Shown here in pieces: positions 50,256 through 60,689 of a DNA stretch of 64,000 nucleotides. The translations under genes were made by a program, and so were the position numbers. Within the stretch, counting starts at the first letter, position 1. Each line of letters opens with the position of its first letter. The notes beneath the pieces are model-generated. The model was not told the origin of the DNA, ran no database searches, and saw nothing but the letters and a program-made list of their open reading frames with translations. Source of the stretch: Salirhabdus sp. Marseille-P4669 (GTDB lineage: Bacteria; Bacillota; Bacilli; Bacillales; Alkalibacillaceae); NCBI RefSeq assembly GCF_900240405.1, contig NZ_OEQK01000005.1, forward strand, positions 230,703-294,702, given 5' to 3'.

Positions 50256-50435
50256 TGCTAACAACGAGCGGTTGCCAACAAAGCCGAGGGATATTCCCTG
50301 TAATGACGACTTTGCTGTAAAAGCTACTCCCCTTATAGGAATTATATTAGGTTAATTTAATTGTATATCATTTCACATGGATTGTCATTCCATAACTACT
50401 GGGAAATATAAACATATTTTCAACAAGCCAAAATC

Positions 50436-51293
50436 CTAGCTATTTACAATCTCCAACTTATAGTCGTAAAATCCTTTCCCTGTTTTCCTTCCAAAATGTC
50501 CTGCTCGAACTAACTGTTTCAATCGTTTTGGAATTCGATATTTTGGGTCACCAGTTTCCTTAAATAATGTCTCTTGTACATAAAGTAATGTATCTAGACC
50601 AATATAATCTGCAAGCTTAAGAGGGCCGATTGGATGACTAGCTCCCAGCATCATTCCCTTATCGATATCTTCTTTTGATGCTATCCCCTCTTCTAATACA
50701 AAAATTGCTTCCGAGATCATCGGAATTAAGATTCGATTAACAACAAACAAAGGAGTATCTGTAACCACTATACTTTCTTTATTCAAATCCGCAACAATAT
50801 TTTCTACTTTTTTCAAAACCTCTTTATCTAAGTGTTGGTGCTGTATGATTTCGACCAACTTCATTATTGGTACAGGATTAAAAAAGTGTATTCCGCATAC
50901 TTTTTCTGGCCTACTAGTTGCAAAAGCGATTTCTGTTATGGATAGTCCAGAAGTATTTGAAGCAAAAATAGTATCCTGTTGACAAATTGCATCAAGTTCT
51001 TTGAATACAGCCTTTTTCACATCCGTTTTTTCTGTGACTGCTTCAAATAGCACTTCGACATCGTGTAGTTCTTGCTTATTGGTGGTAAATGTTATGCGGT
51101 CCATCACCGTTTGCACAGACCAAGAATAATGTTTCTTTACTAGAATTTTATTTAAACTCTCGGTTATACTGGCCTTCCCTTTATTTAATGCATTGGTATT
51201 GGAATCCATAAGAATGACATCGTGTGCATGCATTGCCATTACTTGTGCTATACCACTTCCCATAATACCTGAACCGACAACACCTACCTTCAC
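50436..51293 (-). CDS. hbd: 3-hydroxyacyl-CoA dehydrogenase (3-hydroxybutyryl-CoA dehydrogenase type)
   Basis: The 285-residue protein begins with the NAD-binding loop '[18 protein letters not shown]'. The catalytic His136 lies in '[16 protein letters not shown]', with Ser112/Asn113 in '[11 protein letters not shown]' before it; the C-terminal dimer domain ends '[11 protein letters not shown]'. It oxidises 3-hydroxyacyl-CoA to 3-oxoacyl-CoA. The start is GTG and overlaps the stop of the hydratase gene by four bases. It is the last gene of the cluster and is followed by a terminator. Confidence 0.93.
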   Translation of the reverse strand: MKVGVVGSGIMGSGIAQVMAMHAHDVILMDSNTNALNKGKASITESLNKILVKKHYSWSVQTVMDRITFTTNKQELHDVEVLFEAVTEKTDVKKAVFKELDAICQQDTIFASNTSGLSITEIAFATSRPEKVCGIHFFNPVPIMKLVEIIQHQHLDKEVLKKVENIVADLNKESIVVTDTPLFVVNRILIPMISEAIFVLEEGIASKEDIDKGMMLGASHPIGPLKLADYIGLDTLLYVQETLFKETGDPKYRIPKRLKQLVRAGHFGRKTGKGFYDYKLEIVNS

Positions 51294-52117
51294 TTTACCT
51301 CATTCCTTTCCTTAAGGAAATCTGGTAAATCATTGCTTGTTAACGGAAATTTAGGTGGCCTCTTTTCCAAAAAAGATTGTATTCCTTCTTCTGCATCTGC
51401 ATTCTTCCCTGCCCAATAAAGAAACTTAGACTCAGCTAAATGTGAGGCGTACGGGTGATTTTCGCCAAGCATTCCCCATATTAACTGCCTAGTAAAACGA
51501 TTAGAAGTAGCAGCAGTATTGTCAACAATTTCCCTAGCTAGTTCATATGCTTTCGCTAATGGATTGTCCACCTCATATTGAACTAAACCGCATTCTTTTG
51601 CTTCTGAAGTAGGGATATATCTTCCTGTATACGTCCATTCTAATGCCTTTCCAACTCCAACGATGCGTGGTAAGAACCAACCTGATGCCGCCTCTGGCCC
51701 AATTCCTCTTCGGCCAAATACGAAGCCAATTTTCGCCTCTTTTTTTACGATCCGAATATCCATAGGTAATGTCATCGTCATCCCGATACCAACAGCAGGA
51801 CCATTTATTGCCGCTATAATTGGCTTTTTCATATTATATACTTGCAAACTTACTTGACCCCCTAAGTCCCGATAATCATCGATTGTTCCATCCGAATCAA
51901 AAGTTGATCCCCCTTCACTTAAATCCATACCGGCACAAAACGCTCTACCTTCTCCAGTAACAATAATTACACGAACGTTATCATCATCGTCTGCCTTTTT
52001 ATAAAAATCTAGTAATTCTTCATTCATTTGGTGTGTATACGCATTCATTTTATCTGGACGATTAAGAAATAACGTGGCAATACCATGATCCAATTCCGAT
52101 TTAATCGTTTTGTACAA
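51290..52117 (-). CDS. Enoyl-CoA hydratase/isomerase family
   Basis: The 275-residue crotonase-fold protein has the acyl-CoA pocket '[14 protein letters not shown]', the oxyanion segment '[19 protein letters not shown]', and '[19 protein letters not shown]', which carries the Glu expected for the hydratase base. It probably hydrates enoyl-CoA to 3-hydroxyacyl-CoA. TTG at 52117 is seven bases after GGGGGTG, and this overlaps the 3' end of the nitronate monooxygenase-like gene by 17 bases; ATG at 52138 lies before the site. Confidence 0.9.
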   Translation of the reverse strand: MYKTIKSELDHGIATLFLNRPDKMNAYTHQMNEELLDFYKKADDDDNVRVIIVTGEGRAFCAGMDLSEGGSTFDSDGTIDDYRDLGGQVSLQVYNMKKPIIAAINGPAVGIGMTMTLPMDIRIVKKEAKIGFVFGRRGIGPEAASGWFLPRIVGVGKALEWTYTGRYIPTSEAKECGLVQYEVDNPLAKAYELAREIVDNTAATSNRFTRQLIWGMLGENHPYASHLAESKFLYWAGKNADAEEGIQSFLEKRPPKFPLTSNDLPDFLKERNEVK

Positions 52118-53003
52118 GACGAGACACCCCCGAATCATATTCTTTTTTTAATTGATTAATAATGTCCTTCATTGACTCTACTTTTTGTACCGATGTAACA
52201 CCATGTCCAGCAGACCAAATATCTCTCCATGCTTTGACATCAACCAAATGAGAAAGGTCGATATCCTCTCTTGATTTCAAGCTACCTGGTTCAATTCCTT
52301 CCTTTATTAAACTTGGGATTAAGACATTTGCATAAACGCCACTAAAAGCATTTGTATATAATACATCCTCCATTGTAGATTCAATCACCATTTTTTTATA
52401 TTCTTCAACTGCTTGGCTTTCCTCCGCTACTAAAAATCTCGTTCCCATATATGCATAATCAGCTCCCATTAATTGAGCTGCTGCAATGTCTTGACCAGTT
52501 GAAATACTTCCTGAAAGAATAATAGTTCCGCTATAAAAAGCTTTCACAGCTTGTATAAATGCAAATGGATTTAAAGTTCCTCCATGACCACCAGCACCAG
52601 CACAAACCAAAATAAGACCATCCACACCTATTTGAGCTGATTTTTTAGCATGTTTAACAGTAGCTACATCTGAATAGACGAGACCTCCATATTGATGTAC
52701 AATGTCGATAACCTCTCCAGGATGTCCAAGAGAGGTTATGACAATTGGTGGTTGAAACTCTTTAATTAAGTGGAGGTCCTCTTCGTATCTTTTATTTGAT
52801 TGTTTATGACATATAATGTTAACAGCCCATTGGTGATCCTTTAATTTTTCTTTAATCTGTTTCAGCCATTCCGCACATTTCGATATTGGTCGTGCATTTA
52901 GCAAAGGGAATGACCCGATTACACCAGCTTTCCCTGCTTCTATTACCATTGCAGGATTAGATACGAGAAACATGGGAGCAACAATTAATGGTAATTTAGA
53001 CAT
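52101..53003 (-). CDS. Nitronate monooxygenase-like flavoprotein
   Basis: The 300-residue TIM-barrel protein fits the 2-nitropropane dioxygenase family: 'LPLIVAPMFLVSNPAMVIEAGKAG' start, 'LVCAGAGGHGGTLNPFAFIQ' (FMN phosphate and active-site His), and 'QLMGADYAYMGTRFLVAEES'. Members oxidise nitronates or act as enoyl-reductase-like flavoproteins; in this cluster the substrate is open. ATG at 53003 follows GGTGAT, overlapping the thiolase stop by eight bases. An in-frame TTG two codons earlier is less well placed. Confidence 0.87.
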   Translation of the reverse strand: MSKLPLIVAPMFLVSNPAMVIEAGKAGVIGSFPLLNARPISKCAEWLKQIKEKLKDHQWAVNIICHKQSNKRYEEDLHLIKEFQPPIVITSLGHPGEVIDIVHQYGGLVYSDVATVKHAKKSAQIGVDGLILVCAGAGGHGGTLNPFAFIQAVKAFYSGTIILSGSISTGQDIAAAQLMGADYAYMGTRFLVAEESQAVEEYKKMVIESTMEDVLYTNAFSGVYANVLIPSLIKEGIEPGSLKSREDIDLSHLVDVKAWRDIWSAGHGVTSVQKVESMKDIINQLKKEYDSGVSRLVQND

Positions 53004-54177
53004 GCTCAATCACCATCGCAATTCCCTGACCTCCACCTATGCATAGGCTAACTACAGCATATTTCCTATTCGTACGCCTTAACTCATATGAAGTGGAAAG
53101 TAATATTCTAGCTCCACTTGCACCTACTGGATGACCTAGTGCTATTGCCCCACCATTTACATTTGTCTTTTCTCGGTCTAGCTGTAATTCTTTTTCTACA
53201 GCTAAATATTGGGCTGCAAAAGCCTCATTTACTTCTACTAAATCCATCTCTTTTAATGAAAGATTCGCTCGTTTTAACGCCTTCCTTATTGCAGGAACTG
53301 GACCAATTCCCATAATGGAAGGATCTACTCCAGCAACAGCCCATGATAAAACTCTCGCAATTGGTTGAAGGCTATTTTCTTGTACGGCTTTTTCACTTGC
53401 AATAATTAAAGAAGCAGCACCGTCGTTTATCCCCGATGCATTCCCAGCTGTAACGGTACCATCTTTTAAAAAGGAAGGTCTAAGCTTACTCATTGTCTCG
53501 ATGCTAGCATCTGGTTTAATGTGTTCATCCTGATTAATCGAAACCGCACCTTTTCTACTCTTTATTTCCACAGGCACAATTTCTTCTGCAAATATATTCT
53601 TTTCCACAGCTTGTTGAGCCCGTTTGTTTGATTCAATTGCAAAATAATCCTGTTCTTCCCTCGTAATTTGGTATAATTTCGCTAGTTTTTCAGCAGTCAT
53701 TCCCATTCCTTCACCTGTGTATTGATCGGTAAGTGTTGTTAACAACATATCTTCAAAAGCTAGATTTCCCATTTTTCCCCCACCGAATCGTTGTTCAAAA
53801 TTGGAATATGGGGATTGTGACATATTTTCAGTTCCCCCTGCAAGAACAATCTGTGCATCTTCCGCTAAAATAAGGTGGGCGGCAGATATAACAGCTTGTA
53901 GACCAGACCCACATAAGCGATTTAATGTAAGAGCGGGCACCTCTTTTGGAATACCACTATGCAAACCAATATGGCGGGATAAATAGGAAGCATTTTTCTC
54001 TGAATGAATAACATTACCATAAATAACATGATCGATTTGCTCTGGGTCGACCTTAGATCTTTTCAAAGCTTCTATTGCTGTAGCTTTACCTAGTTCTGTT
54101 GCTCCGGTATTCACAAAGGAACCTCCGAATTTTGTAAATGCTGTTCTTGCGCCATCAACAATGTAAATAGATTGCAA
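52996..54177 (-). CDS. Acetyl-CoA acetyltransferase (thiolase)
   Basis: The 393-residue thiolase has all catalytic residues: Cys89 in 'LNRLCGSGLQA', His349 in 'ALGHPVGASGAR' and Cys379 in 'SLCIGGGQGIAM'; 'VNEAFAAQYLAVE' is the conserved Asn-Glu-Ala-Phe block. It cleaves 3-oxoacyl-CoA to acetyl-CoA plus a shortened acyl-CoA (or the reverse). The start is TTG, eight bases after GAGGAGG. It is coupled by overlap to the following gene. Confidence 0.95.
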   Translation of the reverse strand: MQSIYIVDGARTAFTKFGGSFVNTGATELGKATAIEALKRSKVDPEQIDHVIYGNVIHSEKNASYLSRHIGLHSGIPKEVPALTLNRLCGSGLQAVISAAHLILAEDAQIVLAGGTENMSQSPYSNFEQRFGGGKMGNLAFEDMLLTTLTDQYTGEGMGMTAEKLAKLYQITREEQDYFAIESNKRAQQAVEKNIFAEEIVPVEIKSRKGAVSINQDEHIKPDASIETMSKLRPSFLKDGTVTAGNASGINDGAASLIIASEKAVQENSLQPIARVLSWAVAGVDPSIMGIGPVPAIRKALKRANLSLKEMDLVEVNEAFAAQYLAVEKELQLDREKTNVNGGAIALGHPVGASGARILLSTSYELRRTNRKYAVVSLCIGGGQGIAMVIEHV

Positions 54178-54262
54178 TTACACTTCCTCCTCTATTTTAT
54201 TTTCAGGTTAACATATTGTTATTAGCTTATTCTTCAAACACTTAACGTTTTCCTTTTCTCTA

Positions 54263-55312
54263 TCACAAGAGCTGTTTTGTTCTTGCTAAATCCGCCATTT
54301 CAAATAAATTCTTAATGGATATATTTAGATGCTCGAATCTTGAATCATTTAGTTCACCATTTTTCCATCGATAATAGATTTGTTGTAAAATGACAGCCAA
54401 TTTATAAAAACCAAGTGCAACATAATAATGTATGTTTGATAGATCACGCCCACTTAATCGAGCATATTCTTCGACAAATTGTCTCCTACTGTAAAAGCCA
54501 GGCTGATTGGTAACAATATTAATTCCGAGATATGGGTCTCCACTCTCTCCCCAATATGCCACTGTTGAACCTAAGTCGGTTAAAGGATCTCCGATTGTTG
54601 ACAATTCCCAATCCAATACTCCATTAATGTTTCGTGGATTTTGTTCATCCAATAGTACATTATTTAATTTAAAGTCATTGTGCACAATCGTTGGGTTTGG
54701 CGATGTAGGTATATTTTTTCGAAACCAATCTTCCAAATCTGAAGTATTGATAATTTGTTCTGTTTTTGATTGATGATAACGTTTAATCCACCCATTTACT
54801 TGCCTATCTAAATATCCTTCAGGTTTCCCGATATCTGTAAGATTAGCCTCGACAATATTAATAGATTGTAGTTGATTCAAGGCATGAATCATACTATTGG
54901 AAATAATAGGACCTACCTTTTTCGATTCCCCAATAGATTTTGGAATTGTGTCATCAAGTACGACACCTTGTTTTTTCTCCATCACATAAAAGTGTCTCGA
55001 CATGATTTCTGTATCCTCCTTATACAGCAGAGGCTTTGGGGCCAATGGAAATACACGATTTACTTTGGATAATATCGTAAACTCTCTTTTCATATCATGA
55101 GCTTTAGAAGGTATATTTCCGAATGGAGGTCTCCGTAATACAGCTTCCCAATTACCAATAGAGATTAAGTAGGTTATATTCGAGTAGCCCTCTGAAAATT
55201 TTTTCACCTGAAGAGATTCATCTGGTACATCAACGAGCTCCTTTCTCAAAAGGCTTCTTAACTTAAACCAATCAATATATTTGTAATCTACTAATCTTCC
55301 AATTGTATTCAT
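54263..55312 (-). CDS. ACAD10/11-type phosphotransferase (APH-fold kinase)
   Basis: This 349-residue protein is an aminoglycoside-phosphotransferase-fold kinase: 'FSEGYSNITYLISIG' loop, 'VLRRPPFG', 'AHDMKREF', the catalytic 'IVHNDFKLNNVLLD' (Asp213, Asn218) and metal-binding 'GVLDWELSTIGDP' (Asp234). The 'LRRPP...AHDM' block marks the branch fused to the dehydrogenase in human ACAD10/11 and seen as LvaA in Pseudomonas, where 4-hydroxyacyl-CoA is phosphorylated. Antibiotic resistance is unlikely. ATG at 55312 follows AAAGGTGAG; GTG at 55321 lies in the site. Confidence 0.9.
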   Translation of the reverse strand: MNTIGRLVDYKYIDWFKLRSLLRKELVDVPDESLQVKKFSEGYSNITYLISIGNWEAVLRRPPFGNIPSKAHDMKREFTILSKVNRVFPLAPKPLLYKEDTEIMSRHFYVMEKKQGVVLDDTIPKSIGESKKVGPIISNSMIHALNQLQSINIVEANLTDIGKPEGYLDRQVNGWIKRYHQSKTEQIINTSDLEDWFRKNIPTSPNPTIVHNDFKLNNVLLDEQNPRNINGVLDWELSTIGDPLTDLGSTVAYWGESGDPYLGINIVTNQPGFYSRRQFVEEYARLSGRDLSNIHYYVALGFYKLAVILQQIYYRWKNGELNDSRFEHLNISIKNLFEMADLARTKQLL

Positions 55313-55387
55313 TCGTCTCACCTTTCTAACAAATACGTTATAAGCTACCTATTCTCTATAAAAGGTATGAAATGATAATCTATTAAA

Positions 55388-55424
55388 GAAAAGGTGCAAG
55401 GAATACTCCCCACACCCTTTGAAA
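55388..55424 (-). terminator. Possible weak terminator within the cluster
   Basis: AAAGGGTG and CACCTTTT can pair on the minus strand across a long loop and are followed by CTTTAAT. It may cause partial termination between the phosphotriesterase-like and kinase genes. Confidence 0.4.
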
Positions 55425-55427
55425 TGT

Positions 55428-56453
55428 TTATCGGGCACTAGCTTCTTCTTTGGCTTTCGTATCGTTTATAGCTTCACTACCGCCAAATATACGATTCGGA
55501 TTTTTGATTAGTATCGTATCAATTTGTTCTTCCGTAACTCCGCCCTTTAGTAGAGCCGGTACGATATTTTCAAAGATATTTCCTGGATGCCAATTTTCAA
55601 TTAATTTAGCTAATTCTTCTGGCCATTCAGGAGCCTTTCCTAACCAATGGTTTACTGTATCGTGAGACATCATTAGTTGGTCCGCATAACCTAATCCTAT
55701 TAAACCTATTAAAGTCCCAACTCGGTCTTTATCCATTGGTGCACCAACAAATCCTTGAATTCCAAAACGGTCAAACCCAACAAATACACCTGTTTCTAAT
55801 GTACGGAGATGATAGTTGATATCTGTATTTCCATCCATATGTCCAATAAGGATACGATTTGGGTTCGCCCCTTCAGATACAAGTAATTGCGCTTGCTCTG
55901 GTCCCATTGTTCCTTCTTGTGTATGTGTAATAATGGAAATACCTGTTTCCTTTTGTACTCGGGCTGCGACTTTAAAGAATACTTTTTCATAATCAGATAT
56001 TGCATCCTTACCCGATCCTAGTTTAATAACACCAGGCTTAATTCCAGTATTCCCAATACCTTCCGTAATCTCCTTCATAAACATCTCATAGATTTCGTCT
56101 TCAGCTGATCCAAGAGCTTGCTTAAATTTAAAGTAAGCAGGTGCACCTTCACCTTCATAATAATAACCTGTTGAACAGATTATATTTAATCCCGTTTTCT
56201 CTGAAATCTCTCTAAGTAATTCAGGATCTCTACCTGCTTCATTAGGTGTTGCATCAACAATTGTTTTTACACCATGTGCTTGAACAGTTGCTGCAACCTC
56301 CATTCCAACTCGAATCACTTCCTCTTTATCTACTGGATAAGCAGAATTTCCATAAAAACCTGGGTATCCAAAAAAGAAATGCTCATGCATTAACGTTTTT
56401 CCTAGTGCGTCTGCACTGATTGGTCCTGTCACCGTATTCACCATTTTACTCAT
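55428..56453 (-). CDS. Phosphotriesterase-like lactonase family protein
   Basis: The 341-residue amidohydrolase has the complete two-metal site of the phosphotriesterase family: His23 and His25 ('LMHEHFFFG'), Lys144 ('GVIKLGSG', probably carboxylated), His177 ('IITHTQEG'), His205 ('LIGHMDGN') and Asp265 ('MMSHDTVN'). Bacterial members of this family are mostly lactonases. Given its place beside a 4-hydroxyacyl kinase, opening of a gamma-lactone to a 4-hydroxy acid is the best guess. ATG at 56453 follows GGGGGAA, 13 bases after the ligase stop; earlier in-frame starts lie inside the ligase gene. Confidence 0.88.
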   Translation of the reverse strand: MSKMVNTVTGPISADALGKTLMHEHFFFGYPGFYGNSAYPVDKEEVIRVGMEVAATVQAHGVKTIVDATPNEAGRDPELLREISEKTGLNIICSTGYYYEGEGAPAYFKFKQALGSAEDEIYEMFMKEITEGIGNTGIKPGVIKLGSGKDAISDYEKVFFKVAARVQKETGISIITHTQEGTMGPEQAQLLVSEGANPNRILIGHMDGNTDINYHLRTLETGVFVGFDRFGIQGFVGAPMDKDRVGTLIGLIGLGYADQLMMSHDTVNHWLGKAPEWPEELAKLIENWHPGNIFENIVPALLKGGVTEEQIDTILIKNPNRIFGGSEAINDTKAKEEASAR

Positions 56454-56466
56454 TATAAATTCCCCC

Positions 56467-58083
56467 TTAATTTTTACTAACTTCCGGTACATAACGTAAT
56501 TCTGTCTTCACTACTTTCCCATTTGGATTTCTTGGTAAAATAGTCAAGAATTCTACATATGTTGGAACTTTATATTTAGCAAGTCTATCTTTTACCCAAT
56601 TCTTCACTTCTTCTTCCGTGAGCATCTCGCCATTACGAGGAACAATGCATGCTTTTACGACCTCACCATATTTATCATCTGGTACTCCAACAATTGCCGC
56701 TTCCATTACTTTTGGATTTGCATATAATACGTCCTCTACTTCAACAGAAAAAATTTTCTCTCCGCCGCGGTTAACCATATCCTTTATTCGGTCCATTATC
56801 GTTACGAAGCCTTCTTCATCGATAGCTGCTAAGTCACCTGTAGCTAACCAACCACCTGTAATTGCTTTTTTTGTTGCCTCCTCGTTATTCCAATATTTTT
56901 GGATAACCATAGGACCTTTAAATAACAATTCACCAACTTCACCAGGTTTTCGTTCTGCCCTTGTTTCTGGGTCCACAATTTTTGCTTCTGTAACTGGTGT
57001 TGGAACACCCACAGAACGTACATGATTTAATTGATATTCATTCGGCATAATGACTGCTGGTGATGTCGTTTCGGTCAAACCGTAAGTATTATGAAGCTCT
57101 ATGTTTGGCACCCAATTTTTAAGCGCTCTTAGTGTTTCACTAGGCATTGGTGCTCCACCGAAAGCTCCGACTCGAAACTTCGATACGTCATAGTTTTTAT
57201 GTGCTGGATCTAATAATGTCATTACATAAACAGTAGGAGATGCAATTACGTGTGTAATTTGTTCGTCTTGAAGGATTTCTAGGAATTGTGTTGATTTAAA
57301 CATTGGCATTAAAACAGTTTTGCCACCAAGTAAAACAAACGTCATTAGTTGAGCAGCTAATCCCGTAATGTGGAAAACAGGAACTGCAATAACTGTAGAA
57401 TCATTAGAGGAAAGATTATAACAATATTTATAGTTTAACGCCGTGTGTATCATATTAAAATGGGTAATTAAGGCACCTTTAGGTCTTCCCGTTGTTCCAG
57501 AAGTATACATAATAAATGCGTAATCATGCTCATCTACTTTTTCTTGTATATTTTCTTCCGCTGGTTCGATCAATCTGGAGTACGGCAATGTACCATCCGG
57601 CGGTGTTTCATCTGTAATAAAAACAGATTCCACGTGTGTATCTGTTAATATAGATTCAATATTTGGCCACCATTCTAGGTTCGATACTACTACTTTTGCA
57701 CCTGAATTTTTTAGCATAAAGGATAGCTCTGTTGATTTTAATTTCGTATTAAGCGGTACAGCTATTGCACCTATTTGTAACGCAGCATATACCCCAACTA
57801 CAAAAGGAATACCGTTCATAAGTAAAAAGGCTACTCGGTCTCCTTTGTTTACACCATATTTACGCCTTAACTGATAAGCAGCGTTATTCACTTGTTCTTG
57901 TAATTGCTTATAGGTTATTCGTTCATTTCCATGAACGAATGCTGTTTTTTCTGGAAACTTGTCTACACTTTCTGAAAGTGTTTCATTTAAATTGCGAGGT
58001 CGTTCCCGATACGTTTTTAGTGTAATTCCTTTAACTTCTTCCTCGTGAACGAAAGGATTAATGTCTTTCCAATACTCAGGCAT
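56467..58083 (-). CDS. Acyl-CoA ligase (AMP-binding family)
   Basis: The 538-residue adenylate-forming ligase has the P-loop 'YTSGTTGRPKG' (193-203), 'NTYGLTETTSPAV', 'GWLATGDLAAI' and, near the end, 'RNPNGKVVKTEL' with catalytic Lys523. It activates a carboxylic acid to its CoA ester in two steps through an acyl-adenylate; the chain is not set by the motifs. In this cluster it would prime the substrate. ATG follows GGAGGGG. The phosphotriesterase-like gene begins 13 bases after its stop. Confidence 0.93.
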   Translation of the reverse strand: MPEYWKDINPFVHEEEVKGITLKTYRERPRNLNETLSESVDKFPEKTAFVHGNERITYKQLQEQVNNAAYQLRRKYGVNKGDRVAFLLMNGIPFVVGVYAALQIGAIAVPLNTKLKSTELSFMLKNSGAKVVVSNLEWWPNIESILTDTHVESVFITDETPPDGTLPYSRLIEPAEENIQEKVDEHDYAFIMYTSGTTGRPKGALITHFNMIHTALNYKYCYNLSSNDSTVIAVPVFHITGLAAQLMTFVLLGGKTVLMPMFKSTQFLEILQDEQITHVIASPTVYVMTLLDPAHKNYDVSKFRVGAFGGAPMPSETLRALKNWVPNIELHNTYGLTETTSPAVIMPNEYQLNHVRSVGVPTPVTEAKIVDPETRAERKPGEVGELLFKGPMVIQKYWNNEEATKKAITGGWLATGDLAAIDEEGFVTIMDRIKDMVNRGGEKIFSVEVEDVLYANPKVMEAAIVGVPDDKYGEVVKACIVPRNGEMLTEEEVKNWVKDRLAKYKVPTYVEFLTILPRNPNGKVVKTELRYVPEVSKN

Positions 58084-58248
58084 TCATTCCCCTCCTTTTT
58101 TAAATATTTATTATTTGATACTATCCATTTCTCTTAACTTGTTTCCTCCCCCCTAATTGCTTGTAATATATATGAACCTTGTCTACTAAACCCATAATCA
58201 AATGATGTTAATGAAACAAGGTTATATCTTACAAATTTGTAGATCATA

Positions 58249-59229
58249 CTAAATTTTCACAACTGATTTACCCCACGTTTCTCTTGATTCTAAATTAGTT
58301 AAAGCATCAATCACCTCATGAAAGTCATATTGGTGAAAAATCAATGGTTTTATCTTACCTAATTTATATAAATCCATTAAATGTTCATGTGCTAATCTTA
58401 CTTTATCTGGGAATAATTCACGATAATATCCAAAGTGAACACCAACTATCGAATAATCCTTAATTAGTACATGATTTATTGGCACTTCCGGGATGGTACC
58501 ACTAGCAAAACCTATTGTTAAAAGACGGCCATTAAAGGCTATACATTTTCTTGATTTATGAAAAACATCCCCACCAACTGGGTCAAAAATTACATCTGCA
58601 CCCTTTCCATCCGTCACTTTTTTTACAATATTGACAAAATCGTCTTCATTATAATTAACAACTACATCTGCTCCTGCTTTCATACATATATCTAGTTTCT
58701 CTGTGGATCCCGCAGTTGCAATCACCTTTGCACCAAATGCTTTACCTATTTGGATGGCAGCAGTTCCAACACCACCTGCACCAGCATGAACAAGTAGCGA
58801 TTCACCTTCTCTTAGATTGCCACGACTTTCCAAAGCATAATAACTAGTATGGTAGGTTATGTACATTGCTGCTGCATCTTCAAACATGAGTCCATCAGGT
58901 ATTAGAAACGCATAATCTTCCTTAACAGTGACGTACTCGCTAAAAGCTCCCGATGGCAATTGGGGTGTAATTAATACACGATCTCCCTTTTTAAAGGAAG
59001 TACCCTCTCCAACATCTTCAATATAACCAGCCGCCTCAGCACCAGGTGTAAACGGTAAATTAGGTTTTTCTTGATATTTACCTTGGCATTGAAGAATATC
59101 AAAAAAGTTCAAAGAAAACGCTTTCACTTTAATGAGTAATTCGCCTGCCTTAGGAACAGGCTTTACTATTTCCTTTATTTTTAACGCATCTTCTGGATTG
59201 CCGATTTTCGTTACAAACCACGACTTCAT
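58249..59229 (-). CDS. NADPH:quinone oxidoreductase-like (zinc-free MDR family)
   Basis: The 326-residue medium-chain reductase has the NADPH-binding 'LLVHAGAGGVGTAAIQIGKA' and lacks the zinc-ligand cysteines of true alcohol dehydrogenases. The 'PFTPGAEAAGYIEDVGEGTS' start matches the quinone oxidoreductase group, which also holds enoyl-CoA/enal reductases. Its job in the cluster may be reduction of an unsaturated intermediate. ATG at 59229 follows AGGTGA and lies four bases after the dehydrogenase stop. 165 bases without a gene separate it from the ligase. Confidence 0.9.
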   Translation of the reverse strand: MKSWFVTKIGNPEDALKIKEIVKPVPKAGELLIKVKAFSLNFFDILQCQGKYQEKPNLPFTPGAEAAGYIEDVGEGTSFKKGDRVLITPQLPSGAFSEYVTVKEDYAFLIPDGLMFEDAAAMYITYHTSYYALESRGNLREGESLLVHAGAGGVGTAAIQIGKAFGAKVIATAGSTEKLDICMKAGADVVVNYNEDDFVNIVKKVTDGKGADVIFDPVGGDVFHKSRKCIAFNGRLLTIGFASGTIPEVPINHVLIKDYSIVGVHFGYYRELFPDKVRLAHEHLMDLYKLGKIKPLIFHQYDFHEVIDALTNLESRETWGKSVVKI

Positions 59230-59233
59230 TTTT

Positions 59234-60472
59234 TCACCTGCCAACAAGTTCAGTTTCCGTTTCCTTTAAAAGCTGTTCACGTACTTCAAGCTTGCCTATA
59301 TCACGTAGGTGAACTTGATCTGGACCGTCAACAATTCGTAAGGTACGAGCATTTGCCCAGTGCTCAGCAAGTGGAAAATCATCCGATACACCTGCCCCAC
59401 CATAAACTTCAATTGCGCGATCAAGTACGTTTAGAGCCACACGTGGTGCGGCAATCTTAATCATAGCAATCTCTTTTCTTGCCGCTTTTGCGCCTTCTTG
59501 ATCGATTTTATTAGCAGCATGGAGTGTTAGCAATCTAGCTTGCTCAATTTCAATCCTACTTTCTGCAATTTGAGCACGGATAACATCTTTATCTATTAAT
59601 TTTGAATGAAATGCTTCTCTACTATTCGCTCTTGTAATCAATAATTCCAATGCTCTCTCTGCTGCACCTATCGCTCGCATACAATGATGGATTCTACCAG
59701 GTCCAAGTCTTCCTTGTGCAATTTCAAACCCTCTTCCTTCGCCCAACAATATATTGGAGGCAGGAACACGTACATTATTATAATGGATCTCTGCATGACC
59801 ATTTGGAGCATGATCATAACCAAATACCGGCAAATGTCGTTTGACTTCTACACCTGGTGTATCAAATGGGACTAAAATCATCGATTGCTGTTTATGGCGC
59901 TCTGCATTCGGATCTGTTTTTCCCATTACAATGGCTATTTTACATCTTGGGTCCATCGCACCTGTAGACCACCATTTTCGAGCATTAATGACATATTCAT
60001 CCCCATCTCTTACAATACTACTTTGTATATTTGTAGCATCAGAAGAAGCAACAGCAGGTTCTGTCATGGAAAAAACCGATCTAATTTCACCAGCTAATAA
60101 TGGTTCAAGCCACTGCTTCTTTTGCTCTTCTGTACCATATTTAACTAAGACCTCCATATTTCCAGTGTCTGGTGCATTACAATTAAATACTTCAGGGGCA
60201 ATTAAAGATCGACCCATTATTTCACATAAATGTGCATATTCATAATTGCTTAGCCCAGCACCATATTGTTCATCTGGTAAAAATAAATTCCATAATCCTT
60301 TATTTTTAGCCTTTGATTTCAATTCCTCCATAATGGGTGGGATTTGCCATCTGTTTTCTTGGTTACTCAACTGTTCTGTATACACCTTTTCATTTGGGTA
60401 TACATACGCTTCCATAAAATCTACTAATTCTTCTTTTAGCTTAACAGCTCGTTCTGATAGTTCTTTTAACAT
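59234..60472 (-). CDS. Acyl-CoA dehydrogenase, ACAD11 type
   Basis: The 412-residue protein aligns closely with the dehydrogenase part of ACAD11: '[20 protein letters not shown]', '[21 protein letters not shown]', '[19 protein letters not shown]', '[20 protein letters not shown]' and '[20 protein letters not shown]'. It should bind FAD and act on acyl-CoA; ACAD11-type enzymes process 4-phosphorylated acyl-CoA made by the partner kinase, here a separate gene at 54263. ATG at 60472 follows AGGGATG; an in-frame start at 60514 lacks a site. It is the first gene after the TetR-proximal promoter region. Confidence 0.93.
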   Translation of the reverse strand: MLKELSERAVKLKEELVDFMEAYVYPNEKVYTEQLSNQENRWQIPPIMEELKSKAKNKGLWNLFLPDEQYGAGLSNYEYAHLCEIMGRSLIAPEVFNCNAPDTGNMEVLVKYGTEEQKKQWLEPLLAGEIRSVFSMTEPAVASSDATNIQSSIVRDGDEYVINARKWWSTGAMDPRCKIAIVMGKTDPNAERHKQQSMILVPFDTPGVEVKRHLPVFGYDHAPNGHAEIHYNNVRVPASNILLGEGRGFEIAQGRLGPGRIHHCMRAIGAAERALELLITRANSREAFHSKLIDKDVIRAQIAESRIEIEQARLLTLHAANKIDQEGAKAARKEIAMIKIAAPRVALNVLDRAIEVYGGAGVSDDFPLAEHWANARTLRIVDGPDQVHLRDIGKLEVREQLLKETETELVGR

Positions 60473-60522
60473 ATCATCCCTACTTTCTTCATAAATCAAA
60501 AATTTTTTTAACACTTAAATGG

Positions 60523-60557
60523 CTTATAAATTGACCTATATATGGCTATTTTATAAG
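60523..60557. promoter_or_regulatory. Inverted repeat in the cluster promoter region
   Basis: CTTATAAA (60523-60530) and TTTATAAG (60550-60557) lie upstream of the dehydrogenase start and could be an operator for the adjacent TetR protein. Support is from position and symmetry only. Confidence 0.3.
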
Positions 60558-60689
60558 ATAAATGTTATGTATAAGAGAACCTAATTTGTGCTGTTCGTTT
60601 AGAAAGCTATTTGGATTGGAAAGTTACTAGTAGGATTGGTGGATGTTGTGGGAAATTGTAGTTATCGTTTTATTAATAATAAGCGCAAT

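Noticed and set aside
54263..55312. Aminoglycoside resistance kinase
   Set aside because: The 'LRRPP' and 'AHDM' blocks and the operon context place it in the ACAD10/11 kinase branch, not with antibiotic kinases.
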